A stretch of 64,000 nucleotides of DNA. Source: Lysinibacillus capsici (GTDB taxonomy: Bacteria; Bacillota; Bacilli; Bacillales_A; Planococcaceae). Position 1 is the stretch's first letter; each line of letters begins with the position of its first letter. The notes under the pieces are model-generated. The model saw nothing but the letters and a program-made list of their open reading frames with translations, ran no database searches and was not told the DNA's origin. Shown here one piece after another: positions 9,048 to 18,036 of this stretch. The DNA is taken from the NCBI RefSeq assembly GCF_003367505.1, contig NZ_PXXX01000006.1, positions 1 through 64,000 on the forward strand. The letters are read 5' to 3'. The translations under genes and the position numbers were made by a program.

Positions 9048-9563
9048 ATGGCTAAAATTGCTACAGTTATAACAGATATGTTTGAGGACATTGAGTTTAC
9101 AAGCCCTAAAGAAGCTTTGGAAGCAGCTGGGCATCAGCTAGTAACAATTGATATCGAAGCAGGCAAGGAAGTTAAGGGTAAGCATGGAGAGTCCGTGAAA
9201 ATTGATAAAGGCATTGATGAAGTAAAAGCAACAGATTACGATGCATTATTTATTCCTGGTGGTTTTTCTCCCGATATATTACGTGCGGATGATCGTATAG
9301 TAGCATTTGCAAAGTCCTTTATGGATGAAATGAAGCCTACCTTTGCCATTTGTCATGGACCACAACTTCTTATTACTGCAAAGACATTAAATGGGCGTGA
9401 CGCCACAGGTTATAAATCCATCCAAGTGGATTTAGAAAATGCAGGGGCAATCTTCCATGATGAAGAAGTATTTGTCTGTCAAAAACAGCTTGTAACAAGT
9501 AGAACGCCAGATGATCTTCCTGCATTTAATAGAGAAATTGTTAAATTATTAGACAGTAAATAA
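9048..9563 (+). CDS. DJ-1/PfpI family protein (YraA/YfkM-like)
   Basis: A 171-residue single-domain protein of the DJ-1/PfpI superfamily. The nucleophile elbow is FAICHGPQLL, with Cys around residue 105 followed by His, and the upstream acidic partner lies in the DALFIPGGFSP segment. Members close to this one are called general stress protein 18 or protein deglycase; a direct enzymatic role cannot be read from sequence. It is monocistronic between glmM and glmS, with an AAGGAG site and its own terminator. Its insertion splits the glmM-glmS pair. Confidence 0.9.
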   Translation: MAKIATVITDMFEDIEFTSPKEALEAAGHQLVTIDIEAGKEVKGKHGESVKIDKGIDEVKATDYDALFIPGGFSPDILRADDRIVAFAKSFMDEMKPTFAICHGPQLLITAKTLNGRDATGYKSIQVDLENAGAIFHDEEVFVCQKQLVTSRTPDDLPAFNREIVKLLDSK

Positions 9564-9566
9564 AGG

Positions 9567-9606
9567 ATAGGCACAAGCATTTTAAATGCTTGTGCCTATT
9601 TTGTAT
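9567..9606 (+). terminator. terminator after the PfpI gene
   Basis: A near-perfect 15-bp palindrome (ATAGGCACAAGCATT and its complement) around a short loop, followed by TTTTGT. Confidence 0.85.
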
Positions 9607-9696
9607 GACAATGCTTATCAAAGTGCATATGTATCGCTTTGTCTACATATTTGTCACCAAAAAGCTTTAGGACTAGGTGTTTTTTATAACGAAAAT

Positions 9697-9725
9697 TTGA
9701 CGAATAGCATATGATTGAGTATGAT
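9697..9725 (+). promoter_or_regulatory. sigma-A promoter of glmS
   Basis: TTGACG and TATGAT are separated by exactly 17 bases. The predicted start near 9732 gives a leader of about 425 nt before the glmS start codon, which contains the ribozyme. Confidence 0.75.
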
Positions 9726-9804
9726 GGAGAAGTTGAAGATGAGGTCCGACCTTATCCTTTAACGAGCGCCTAAGGAGGGAAGAAAGCGCAAAATCGGAAA
9801 ACAA

Positions 9805-9990
9805 TTATAGCGCCTGAGCTGAAGAAATCGGACGAAAAGATCTTCAGCAGACGAGGTGGAGGTTTATCGAAAATTCGGCGGATGCCTCCCAATCGACATA
9901 CCCGATTGTCATTTTCCATTTTGAAAGCATTTGAGTGATTGAATGTACAGAAAGTGGAGAAGGTATTGTAAAAGCAATAGATAATTAGAT
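9805..9990 (+). ncRNA. glmS ribozyme riboswitch (GlcN6P-activated)
   Basis: The leader holds the conserved glmS ribozyme core. A cleavage-site AGCGCC (cut expected between 9809 and 9810) is followed by a P2 stem (GCTGAAGA/TCTTCAGC), the invariant GACGAGG, the P2.1/P2.2 segment TGGAGGTTTATCGA, and TCGGCGGATGCCTCC. A P3 hairpin (CAATCG/CGATTG) and P4-like sequence follow. In this family glucosamine-6-phosphate acts as cofactor for self-cleavage, after which the downstream mRNA is degraded, giving feedback on GlmS. The 3' border of the structure is approximate. Confidence 0.92.
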
Positions 9991-10157
9991 GAAGCTTCAC
10001 ATATCGAAGATCTCTATTCAGTTGGCTGAGTAGCTTGTGTGTATTGGAGTGCTTTATTTTTATAAAAATAAAGCTTCGCTTATACATTCAAAAAAATCGA
10101 TAGGATGAGGCCTAGTTTGTCATTGCATTAAATTGACATTATCGGAGGACGAGAATT

Positions 10158-11960
10158 ATGTGTGGAATTGTAGGATATATTGGTGAATCAGATGCAAAGG
10201 AAATTCTATTAAAAGGTTTAGAAAAGCTAGAGTACCGTGGTTATGATTCAGCGGGTATTGCAGTACGTAACGAGGAAGGCGTAACGGTTTTCAAAGAAAA
10301 AGGGCGTATTGCAGATTTACGAGAAGCAGTAGATGAAGATGTTGCTGCGAAAATTGGTATTGGTCATACACGTTGGGCAACACATGGTGTGCCAAATCGT
10401 TTAAATGCTCACCCACATCAAAGTGCATCAGGACGCTTTACACTTGTGCATAATGGGGTTATTGAAAACTATCACTTATTGCAAAAAACATATTTAAAAG
10501 GCATTCCAATGAAATCTGATACAGATACAGAGGTTATTGTGCAATTAGTAGAGTTATTTGTGAAAGATGGTCTAAGCACTGCAGACGCTTTCCGTAAAAC
10601 ATTATCTCTATTACATGGCTCCTATGCACTGGCACTATTAGATGCAGAGGCAGCAGATACAATCTTTGTAGCAAAAAATAAATCACCACTTCTTGTTGGA
10701 ATTGGTGAAGGTTTCAATGTTGTTGCGTCAGATGCAATGGCGATGCTACAGGTAACAGATCAATACGTAGAGCTTCACGATAAAGAGGTAGTTATCGTAC
10801 ACAAAGCAAGTGTGGAAATTACAAAATTAGATGGTACTGTAGTAGAGCGTGCACCATATACTGCTGAGCTTGATATGAGTGATATTGAAAAAGGCACATA
10901 TCCACACTATATGTTAAAAGAAATGGATGAGCAGCCTACAGTTATTCGTAAAATCATTCAAGCATATGAAGGTGACAACGGTGATTTAACGATTGATGCG
11001 GAGATTTTAGAAGCCTTACGAGCAGCAGATCGTTTATATATTATTGCAGCGGGCACAAGCTATCATGCGGGTCTTATCGGTAAACAATATTTCGAAAAAA
11101 TGGCCGGTATCCCTGTAGAAGTGCATATTTCTAGTGAATTTGGCTATAACATGCCATTACTTTCAGAAAGACCATTATTTATCTTCATTACACAATCAGG
11201 TGAAACAGCAGATAGCCGTCAAGTTCTTGTAAAAATTAAAGAGTTGGGCTATCCAACATTAACGATTACAAATGTACCTGGCTCTACGTTATCACGTGAA
11301 GCTGACCATACATTGTTATTACATGCAGGTCCAGAAATTGCTGTCGCTTCTACAAAAGCTTATGTGGCTCAAGTAGCAGTACTTGCATTAGCAGCCTATG
11401 TGACAGCAAAGGCAAATGGCAAAGGCTTAGAATTTGATTTAAAACAAGAGCTCGCGATTGCCGCTAATGGCATCCAAACAATTATTGATTCAAAAGATGT
11501 GTTAGAAGACATTGCAGAAGATTACTTAAAAATCGCACGCAACGCATTCTTCATTGGCCGTAATATGGACTTCTATGTCAGCCTTGAAGGTGCCTTAAAA
11601 CTAAAAGAAATTTCGTACATCCAAGCAGAAGGCTTTGCTGGTGGAGAACTGAAGCACGGAACAATTGCCTTAATCGAAGAAGGTACACCTGTGTTTGCGC
11701 TTGTCACACAAGCATCAGTAGGATTAAACATCCGTGGTAATGTTAAAGAAGTAGCGGCTCGTGGTGCATATCCATGTATTATCGCGATGGCAGGCATTGA
11801 TGAAGACGGCGACCGTTTAGTCATTCCGCATGTTCATGAATTACTAACACCACTTGTATCAGTAGTACCTTTACAATTAATTAGCTACTATGCTGCACTT
11901 CACCGTCGCTGTGATGTAGATAAACCACGTAACCTAGCTAAATCGGTAACTGTTGAGTAA
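10158..11960 (+). CDS. glmS: glutamine-fructose-6-phosphate aminotransferase (isomerizing)
   Basis: First enzyme of UDP-GlcNAc synthesis, making glucosamine-6-phosphate from fructose-6-phosphate and glutamine. The 600-residue protein begins MCGIVGYIG, so Cys2 becomes the N-terminal nucleophile of the class II glutaminase domain (residues about 2-220). Two SIS domains follow (about 290-420 and 460-590), with [19 protein letters not shown] and the C-terminal KSVTVE. A GGAGGA site precedes the ATG. It is controlled by the ribozyme in its leader and ends at an intrinsic terminator about 100 bases later. Confidence 0.97.
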   Translation: MCGIVGYIGESDAKEILLKGLEKLEYRGYDSAGIAVRNEEGVTVFKEKGRIADLREAVDEDVAAKIGIGHTRWATHGVPNRLNAHPHQSASGRFTLVHNGVIENYHLLQKTYLKGIPMKSDTDTEVIVQLVELFVKDGLSTADAFRKTLSLLHGSYALALLDAEAADTIFVAKNKSPLLVGIGEGFNVVASDAMAMLQVTDQYVELHDKEVVIVHKASVEITKLDGTVVERAPYTAELDMSDIEKGTYPHYMLKEMDEQPTVIRKIIQAYEGDNGDLTIDAEILEALRAADRLYIIAAGTSYHAGLIGKQYFEKMAGIPVEVHISSEFGYNMPLLSERPLFIFITQSGETADSRQVLVKIKELGYPTLTITNVPGSTLSREADHTLLLHAGPEIAVASTKAYVAQVAVLALAAYVTAKANGKGLEFDLKQELAIAANGIQTIIDSKDVLEDIAEDYLKIARNAFFIGRNMDFYVSLEGALKLKEISYIQAEGFAGGELKHGTIALIEEGTPVFALVTQASVGLNIRGNVKEVAARGAYPCIIAMAGIDEDGDRLVIPHVHELLTPLVSVVPLQLISYYAALHRRCDVDKPRNLAKSVTVE

Positions 11961-12061
11961 GAACAAAAATTAGATTTAATTGTGAGTTATAACTAATACT
12001 GTCATAATATATAATTGTGTTTGTCATAAATAATATATTATGTTGTGACATCTAAATTAAG

Positions 12062-12099
12062 CCTTGATACAGTGGAAATATTGCTGTATCAGGGTTTTT
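12062..12099 (+). terminator. glmS terminator
   Basis: CCTTGATACAG pairs with CTGTATCAGGG around an 11-base loop, followed by TTTTT. Confidence 0.85.
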
Positions 12100-12335
12100 G
12101 CTTTTTCTAAAAATGTATTTATATCTATAGATTGTTTAACATATATAATTGAATACTGCAGTAGGAATTATAATTGTTGTAATGTTTATAAAAAAGATTT
12201 GATATTTAAGTTATATCGGGTATGTCTGACTTGTGTATGCAAAATTGATAATCATTTTAAAAGTGGTCTTAGGCAATTAAAAAATTCATGAGTACCTATA
12301 TACTAATTTTTATAGATGGCTGGGAGGAGTATTTT

Positions 12336-12673
12336 ATGAAAACTAACGACATTGTAATAAATAAAGTAAATAAATGGTTAGAGGCTGAGGATTAATCTTC
12401 TCAATGGTTAGCTGAACAATTAGGTGTAAGTAAATCACTTGTAGGATATATGTTAAAAGGAGAGCGTACCTTAAAAAATCTGAACGTCTCGAACAATTTG
12501 CTAAGATAATGGGAATCACGACAAAAGAATTGATTCATACAGATGTAATAAAGGAAGATCAATTAACTGTTGATTTGCTAGGTGAATTATTTAATGGTCG
12601 CTCTAAGAGATAGCTGGATTCATTATTATTTACCATCAATGATTACCTTGGATTAAAAGAGCAGAGGAAATGA
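12336..12673 (+). pseudogene. remnant of a Cro/CI-type HTH regulator
   Basis: The start is intact, with GGGAGGAG before ATG at 12336. The frame then reads MKTNDIVINKVNKWLEAED and hits a stop. It resumes with SSQWLAEQLGVSKSLVGYML, a clear helix-turn-helix, and KGERTLK. A frameshift follows, after which SERLEQFAKIMGITTKELIH continues in another frame before a further in-frame stop near 12613. This is the layout of a small XRE-family repressor of about 110 residues, inactivated by at least two nonsense codons and one frameshift. It may come from a lost prophage or plasmid, but nothing else phage-like remains. Confidence 0.75.
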
Positions 12674-12926
12674 TTGTGGCTTTAGTTAAAGGCTCATTTA
12701 ATTAGTTCGATAATATAAAATAAAGTTTGAACGCATATTTTCATTAAAGTAACAAATTGTTGGCAACCCACAGTGGCTATACTTTAGGGGGATTTTTGTA
12801 CAATATTGGAACTTGTATACCGTATTAGGGTAAAGGAATGAAGGCGTGATGGATTGAAGAAAATATTATCAGATGCACTTTTTTAGTTAGATATTAACTT
12901 AATTTTCTTAAAAATTAACTAAAACG

Positions 12927-13173
12927 ATGGCAGATGATATTGATTAAGTAGAAACAAATGAAGCTTTTACAGGGTAAGCAATAGCTGTAGGACATGAGCT
13001 AAATATTAGTTCTGAAAATTAATTGTCAATGGTGAAGCCATAGCTTTGGATATCCAAATGGTGCAAGTGAGACTAGTAACATTAATTGAAATGGAAAAAC
13101 GCGATGTTAAATTGGTATTAGCGACTTTTGTATCAGTAGTGGACAAGGGATAGCAACGATTGTATCTCGTTAA
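12927..13173 (+). pseudogene. C-terminal remnant of a thiolase (acetyl-CoA acyltransferase)
   Basis: Read across three frames, the stretch gives MADDID, a stop, VETNEAFTG, a stop, AIAVGHELNISSEN. Next come GYPNGASE and LVTLIEMEKRDVKLVLAT, and finally FCISSGQGIATIVSR and a stop. These are the NEAFA, GHPxGASG and C-x-G-x-G-Q-G-IATIV blocks of the thiolase C terminus in the right order, with the catalytic Cys codon still present. Several nonsense codons and at least two frameshifts make it non-functional. The N-terminal two thirds are gone or unrecognisable. Confidence 0.75.
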
Positions 13174-13454
13174 TTATAGGAGCATGCAAATTTTGAGTGC
13201 CACAATGCTAACGAAAGTTTTAAGAGACTAGGAGTGGATGCAAAAGATATTGCTATCTGTGTATACATTATTATCAGCGTAATTATCGTGTATTTCATTG
13301 CTTGTATTCGGACGAACCCCATTTCCACTGTTAATTGATTCTTTTTAAGCTTTAGAACGCGTTTGTAAATAACACCTGCATAAGTTATGCCTACTACTTT
13401 CATGGTTAAAATAAAGATAGGAATAGATGTGAAGTTATATTTTATAAAACAGCC

Positions 13455-13471
13455 ATAAATATATTTTATGG
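13455..13471 (+). promoter_or_regulatory. LysR-type operator before the TcuA-like gene
   Basis: The perfect inverted repeat CATAAA-TATAT-TTTATG has the T-N11-A form of LysR regulator sites. It lies 90 bases before the TcuA-like start codon. A second copy differing only in the central spacer occurs at 16011-16027, next to the lysR gene itself. Confidence 0.7.
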
Positions 13472-13560
13472 AATTCTATAAAATAACAGTATTATATTAA
13501 TTTCTAACTTTACCGTATTCTAAATATAAAGAAATACAATTTTTTAGAGGGGGTAAATAC

Positions 13561-15051
13561 ATGAATAATTTTGATGTGGTTGTAGTTGGAGCAGGAAATG
13601 CAGCATTGTGTGCAGCGATTGCTGCAAAGGAAAAGGGTGCACAAGTTCTTGTTTTAGAACGTGGTCCAAAAGAAAAACGTGGAGGAAATTCATTCTTTAC
13701 AGATGGAGCCATTCGCGTAGCCTACCATAATTTAGACAACATTAGGAAGCTAATACCTGAAATCACAGATGAAGAAGCAGAAAATATTGTAATGCCTCAA
13801 TACGGTTTTACTGAATTTTATGAGGATTTAATGCGAGTAACAGAAGGGAAAAGTGATCCTGTTCTTGCAGATCAGCTCATTTCAAAATCTTATGAAACAA
13901 TTTCATGGATGGCCGATTTAGGAATTAAATTTCAACTAAATGAAAACCAATCTTTCGAACAAGATGGTAAACTTCAATTTTGGGGCGGACTTCCACTTAA
14001 AACAGAAAACAAAGGTGTTGGTTTAATTCAAACTTTATTTGACAAAGCCGTAGAAATGGGGATTGACGTTTGGTATGATTCGCGTGCAATCGATTTAGTT
14101 ACGGACAATGACCAAATAACAGGGGTTATTATTGAGCAAAAGGAAAAATTGATTACAGTTAATGCATCTAGTGTAATTTTAGCGTGTGGAAGTTTTGAAG
14201 CTAACAAGAAAATGAGAAGTGAAAATCTTGGAGCAGAATGGGAAAAAGCGATTGTTAGAGGGACAGAATTCAATACTGGCGATGGAATAACAATGGCACT
14301 GGCAGTTGGTGCACAGAAATATGGCGAGTGGTCTGGCTGTCACTCTATTGGGACAGATTATAATGCTCCAAAAGCCGGCGATTTCAATAAACCGGGGGAT
14401 ATTTATAAAAAATCTTCATTCCCGCTTGGCCTCTTGATTAATAATAACGGAAATAGATTTGTTGATGAGGGCGCTGATTTTAGAAACTACACATATGCCA
14501 AGTATGGCCGAGAAGTATTGAAACAGCCAGGTAATAAGGCTTTCCAAGTTTTTGATTCTCAAGTACGTCCAATGTTGCGAAAAGAATATAATCTAGAAGA
14601 AGCTACTTATTATAAGGCAGATAGTCTTGAAGAGTTGGCAGAATTGATGTCAGTAGATAAAGACCAATTTATAAAAACAATTACGGAATATAATTCAGCT
14701 GTTCAAGAAGGCAATTTTAACCCCACAGTGAAAGATGGTAAAGGAACAGTAGGAATAACGCCACCAAAGACAAACTGGGCGTTAAGACTGGATCAGGCTC
14801 CTTATTATGCTTATCCTGTTACATGTGGCATTACCTTTGCTTTTGGTGGGCTACATGTAGATAAAGAAGGTGAGGTATTAAACAAAGAAGGAGAACCTAT
14901 ACCTGGACTATTTGCTGCGGGTGAAATGGTTGGTGGAATCTTCTATCAAAATTACCCTGGTGGTTCAGGACTAATGTCAGGTGCTGTTTTTGGAAAATTA
15001 GCTGGTACAGCAGCTGCCCAATTAGCTGAAGAAAAGATTAAAGTTTTATAA
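13561..15051 (+). CDS. FAD-dependent tricarballylate dehydrogenase TcuA-like
   Basis: A 496-residue flavoprotein of the fumarate reductase/succinate dehydrogenase family. The N-terminal dinucleotide-binding fold is VVVVGAGNAALCAAIAA, and ERGPKEKRGGNSFFTDGA is typical of TcuA/FcsD-type members. The C-terminal NYPGGSGLMSGAVFGKLAG is the FAD-contacting end. TcuA of Salmonella oxidises tricarballylate to cis-aconitate; the match in layout and the tricarboxylate neighbours support a similar acid as substrate. No TcuB-like Fe-S/haem electron-transfer partner is present in the window. GGAGGG-like AGAGGGGG precedes ATG 13561, and a LysR-type operator lies upstream. Confidence 0.8.
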   Translation: MNNFDVVVVGAGNAALCAAIAAKEKGAQVLVLERGPKEKRGGNSFFTDGAIRVAYHNLDNIRKLIPEITDEEAENIVMPQYGFTEFYEDLMRVTEGKSDPVLADQLISKSYETISWMADLGIKFQLNENQSFEQDGKLQFWGGLPLKTENKGVGLIQTLFDKAVEMGIDVWYDSRAIDLVTDNDQITGVIIEQKEKLITVNASSVILACGSFEANKKMRSENLGAEWEKAIVRGTEFNTGDGITMALAVGAQKYGEWSGCHSIGTDYNAPKAGDFNKPGDIYKKSSFPLGLLINNNGNRFVDEGADFRNYTYAKYGREVLKQPGNKAFQVFDSQVRPMLRKEYNLEEATYYKADSLEELAELMSVDKDQFIKTITEYNSAVQEGNFNPTVKDGKGTVGITPPKTNWALRLDQAPYYAYPVTCGITFAFGGLHVDKEGEVLNKEGEPIPGLFAAGEMVGGIFYQNYPGGSGLMSGAVFGKLAGTAAAQLAEEKIKVL

Positions 15052-15064
15052 ATCAATAGCAAAG

Positions 15065-15096
15065 AGCATCTGCTTGCTATAAGGCAGATGCTTATG
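15065..15096 (+). terminator. terminator between the TcuA-like gene and lysR (bidirectional)
   Basis: AGCATCTGC pairs with GCAGATGCT around a 10-base loop. It sits between the two convergent genes and can serve both, although the T tail is short on each side. Confidence 0.65.
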
Positions 15097-15116
15097 TTTA
15101 GTATAGAAAAGTTATT

Positions 15117-15992
15117 TTAATAATTAGTATCATTTAAATTTACATTTTCAATAAAATCCACGAATGCTTTAACGATGTTTAAATTTAATGAATCTTTGTG
15201 ATATATCATCCATGTTTTACGAATAATGGGTTTCCCATCAAGGGTTTCAAGATCAATCTTATATAAATCATTGATATTATCTAAAATTTTACTTGGCAAA
15301 ATAGCATAACCCAACCCATTAGCCACCATTTTTTTGCAAGTGTCAGCTTTATCTACTTCTATGCTAACAAGTGGTGGTTGGGTGAAATTTTCGGACCACC
15401 AATTATCAATGGAATTTTTCAACAGCGGATCCGTATGATAATCGATTCGTGGCAAGTAAGGAAGATTATGTATGTCTATTTCTTCCTTGGAAGCGATGCA
15501 AATCGTCTCTTCAAATAGTAAAAGCTTTTGATCTTTCCAACTGTAATCACCCCTAACAATACCAATATGGACATCTTGATTGTAAATTAAATGAGCTATA
15601 TGACCACTAAAGTCTGTTGTTACCTTGAATTCAATATTAGGATATTGATCTTTGAATAATTTTAATACGTTAGGAAGCATGTAATCAGTAAAAAAAGTTG
15701 AAACACCAAGTCTTAATGTTCCTTCAAGATTATCCTCCATATTGAGGACATTCTCTTTGATTTTTCGTATGTTTAGTAACATTTCCTGTGCACTTTTTGC
15801 TAAATACTCTCCTTGCGGAGTAAATTGGACTCCACGTCTTCCCCTATTTACAATTTTCACGTTAAACTCATTTTCCAGATTATGTAGGCGAGTTGTTAAG
15901 GCTGGTTGAGAAATGTGTAGATGCTGAGCAGCTTTTGTAATGTTTTTAACTTTATAAAGCGTCTGTAAAACCATCCAATTTCGTTCGTCCAA
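15117..15992 (-). CDS. LysR family transcriptional regulator (tricarboxylate locus, 1)
   Basis: A 291-residue LTTR. The N-terminal winged helix-turn-helix is NITKAAQHLHISQPALTTRL, followed by the effector-binding domain (residues about 90-285). Translation seems to start at TTG 15992, five to six bases after GAGGTGAT; the only nearby ATG runs into a stop. A perfect palindromic LysR-type site lies 19 bases before the start, and an almost identical one precedes the TcuA-like gene. This regulator therefore likely controls tcuA, the divergent AbrB-type gene and itself. It is a clear paralogue of the LysR gene at 19949-20818. Confidence 0.88.
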   Translation of the reverse strand: MDERNWMVLQTLYKVKNITKAAQHLHISQPALTTRLHNLENEFNVKIVNRGRRGVQFTPQGEYLAKSAQEMLLNIRKIKENVLNMEDNLEGTLRLGVSTFFTDYMLPNVLKLFKDQYPNIEFKVTTDFSGHIAHLIYNQDVHIGIVRGDYSWKDQKLLLFEETICIASKEEIDIHNLPYLPRIDYHTDPLLKNSIDNWWSENFTQPPLVSIEVDKADTCKKMVANGLGYAILPSKILDNINDLYKIDLETLDGKPIIRKTWMIYHKDSLNLNIVKAFVDFIENVNLNDTNY

Positions 15993-16010
15993 ACTATCAC
16001 CTCATTTTGT

Positions 16011-16027
16011 CATAAATATCTTTTATG
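16011..16027 (+). promoter_or_regulatory. LysR-type operator between lysR and the AbrB-type gene
   Basis: Perfect inverted repeat CATAAA-TATCT-TTTATG with T-N11-A form. It lies in the divergent region between the lysR start and the membrane protein gene, the classical place for an autoregulatory LTTR site. Confidence 0.7.
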
Positions 16028-16140
16028 AATAATTATAAAAAAAGTATTTTGATTATTCGGTCTATTATACTATATTTGATTTAATAAAAAAAGTCTACAA
16101 AATAACTTCATATAAATAAATTAGCGAAAGAAGGATTAAA

Positions 16141-17274
16141 ATGGACAAATATGAGGGCTTTTTTCGAGTTGTTTGCTTTATATTAGTAAGTGGATTAGGC
16201 GGATTTCTGCTTTCATTAACTGGTCTTCCCATTGGATGGATGATTGGTACTCTTCTTATAGCAACCTCGCTTTCTATTTTCCGTCCGAAGTTTTTGCAGC
16301 TGACTCCTAAACAAAATGGTATTCCAAAATATTGGTTATATATTGGACAGTGTATTTTAGGAATTGAATTAGGACAAAAAGTGAATAGCTCTATCCTAAG
16401 TATTTTTCAAGAAAACTGGTTATCCATTACCATAATGCTCCTATTATCCATCATTTTTTCGTTATTTTCAGGTATTCTATTATGGAAATTCAGTAATTTA
16501 GATATGTTAACAAGCTTCTTTGCAACTGCCCCAGGTGGACTCTCTGCAATACCGGGTATTTCTGAAGAGGTTGGTGCTAATACAGGTGTTGTAAGTATTA
16601 TTCAAGCAATGCGTGTATTTTTAGTTATACTAACTATGCCTGTGATTATATCAATCTTTTATGGGAAGGCTGGAGGAATTGAAAATAGCTTGGTTACTGC
16701 TGGATTAACGAGGCTTGATATAGGACAGATTCCTGTGACAATTTTGTTTGTCTTTATTGCTTTAATCGGGTATTATATAGGTAAATTTTTAAAGTTTCCA
16801 GCTCCATGGTTAATTGGTAGTATGGTCGGTATTGCTGCTATAAAGTTCTCCAGTATAGGTTTAATTGGAGATGATCTTGTTGCTTGGTGGCCGCATAGTT
16901 TAATTATAGTATCGCAGATTTTTATTGGCGCAAGTATCGGTTCCCGTTTTCATAAACATATGTTTATAGGGTTATACCGAACGTTGTTAGTTTCATTTTC
17001 GTGTACGCTAGGTTTGATAACATTTGTGTTTGTGTTTGCATATGTTATATCAGTTATCACGGATATAACATTTCTCACTGCAAGTTTAGCATTTGCACCG
17101 GGAGGTATTGCTGAAATGACAACTACAGCACTTGTTTTAAAAGGTGACGCAACCTTTGTCGCAGCCGTACAAGTGCTTAGGATAGTCACTGTTTGTATCA
17201 CTCTTCCTCCTTTCTTTAGATTTTTAACGTATTTAGAGAGCAGAAAGAAATCGTATAGGCCATTTTCGGCTTAA
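16141..17274 (+). CDS. AbrB family integral membrane protein (putative transporter)
   Basis: A 377-residue polytopic membrane protein with the two-fold internal repeat of the AbrB duplication family. GLPIGWMIGTLL in the first half matches FPAPWLIGSMVG in the second. APGGLSAIPGISEEVGANTG (near residue 130) matches FAPGGIAEMTTTALVLKGDA (near residue 320). Members are often misnamed ammonia monooxygenase regulators; they have ten or so membrane helices and frequently neighbour tricarboxylate or acidic-substrate genes. Its divergence from lysR with a shared operator points to uptake or export of the LysR effector or the TcuA substrate. Function is inferred from context only. Confidence 0.75.
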   Translation: MDKYEGFFRVVCFILVSGLGGFLLSLTGLPIGWMIGTLLIATSLSIFRPKFLQLTPKQNGIPKYWLYIGQCILGIELGQKVNSSILSIFQENWLSITIMLLLSIIFSLFSGILLWKFSNLDMLTSFFATAPGGLSAIPGISEEVGANTGVVSIIQAMRVFLVILTMPVIISIFYGKAGGIENSLVTAGLTRLDIGQIPVTILFVFIALIGYYIGKFLKFPAPWLIGSMVGIAAIKFSSIGLIGDDLVAWWPHSLIIVSQIFIGASIGSRFHKHMFIGLYRTLLVSFSCTLGLITFVFVFAYVISVITDITFLTASLAFAPGGIAEMTTTALVLKGDATFVAAVQVLRIVTVCITLPPFFRFLTYLESRKKSYRPFSA

Positions 17275-17323
17275 TTTTTAGATTGTATAAAGATTAATGA
17301 AAAAATTTAAGGGTGATGTTAGT

Positions 17324-17938
17324 GTGTGTCCTTTTCATTATGAAGAAGAGAAAAAGAATTCTACAGGATTTTCTTATTATTTGAAAGCTGATGAAGAATC
17401 AGCGGACAAAGATATTGAAGTATTAGCGCTTAAAATCAAAGAGCTTATTCGCCAATCATCACTAGAGTATAATGAGATTGTTTTTTTATGTATAGGTTCT
17501 GACCGTTATATAGGAGATACACTAGGCCCATTAGTTGGAACAATGCTCAAAGAAAGCAAAGTTCCTTTTCGTGTATATGGAACCTTAAAAGACCCCATAC
17601 ATGCTTTTAACTTAAAAGGGGTTTTAAAGGATATTAAAAAACAAATTAAAAAACCTCTTATTATTAGCATCGATTCCTCTATAGGCGATAAAGATGAGGT
17701 AGGTTATGTAATGTTTAAAGAAGGATCCCTAACTCCAGGAACAGCACTTAAAAAGGTACTTCCTAAAGTAGGAGATTATCATTTCGTGGGAATTATAAAT
17801 TATATAGACCCGTTGCCCACTTCTCAGTTTTTAAACGATACACGGTTGTTTATTGTAAGGAATCTTGCAAAAACAATCGTAAAGGTGATTATTAAACTAA
17901 GTGTATCTGACAAGACATTAAAGGATATAGAAAGTTAA
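17324..17938 (+). CDS. YyaC-like spore protein (DUF1256, GPR-related fold)
   Basis: A 204-residue protein resembling sporulation protein YyaC, whose fold is related to the germination protease GPR. The conserved stretch CIGSDRYIGDTLGPLVGTML and the ISIDSSIG segment are typical; no protease activity is established for YyaC. GTG 17324 is preferred because it follows AAGGGTGAT; an ATG at 17297 would add nine residues but has no site. It lies about 50 bases after the AbrB-type gene on the same strand and may be cotranscribed, an odd pairing of a spore gene with a metabolite transporter. It ends at a strong bidirectional terminator. Confidence 0.75.
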   Translation: MCPFHYEEEKKNSTGFSYYLKADEESADKDIEVLALKIKELIRQSSLEYNEIVFLCIGSDRYIGDTLGPLVGTMLKESKVPFRVYGTLKDPIHAFNLKGVLKDIKKQIKKPLIISIDSSIGDKDEVGYVMFKEGSLTPGTALKKVLPKVGDYHFVGIINYIDPLPTSQFLNDTRLFIVRNLAKTIVKVIIKLSVSDKTLKDIES

Positions 17939-17970
17939 AGAAGAATGCCTTACCTTAATAAAAAAGACAA

Positions 17971-17998
17971 AGCCATCCAAAAAGCTGTTTGGATGGCT
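17971..17998 (+). terminator. bidirectional terminator between yyaC-like gene and citrate carrier
   Basis: AGCCATCCAAA pairs with TTTGGATGGCT around a 6-base loop, with A-rich sequence before and T-rich after, between two convergent genes. Confidence 0.8.
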
Positions 17999-18036
17999 TA
18001 TTTATCTAGTCGAGTAAAGGAGAGCTTCAAAAGACG

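Larger units (their letters stand above)
12100..13454. other. decayed intergenic block with gene remnants
   Basis: About 1.35 kb without an intact gene lies between the glmS terminator and the TcuA-like gene. It contains two recognisable dead coding remnants, described separately (HTH regulator and thiolase). The rest (12100-12335, 12675-12926, 13174-13454) shows frequent stops in all frames. The short open frames there have neither a ribosome binding site nor a recognisable product. I see no inverted repeats or target duplications marking an insertion sequence. Confidence 0.6.

Noticed and set aside
12064..12291. 75-codon open frame after glmS
   Set aside because: It begins inside the glmS terminator, has no ribosome binding site and no recognisable product.
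13170..13403. 77-codon minus-strand open frame in the decayed block
   Set aside because: No ribosome binding site or recognisable domain; it lies in sequence rich in stops on the other frames, next to the thiolase remnant.
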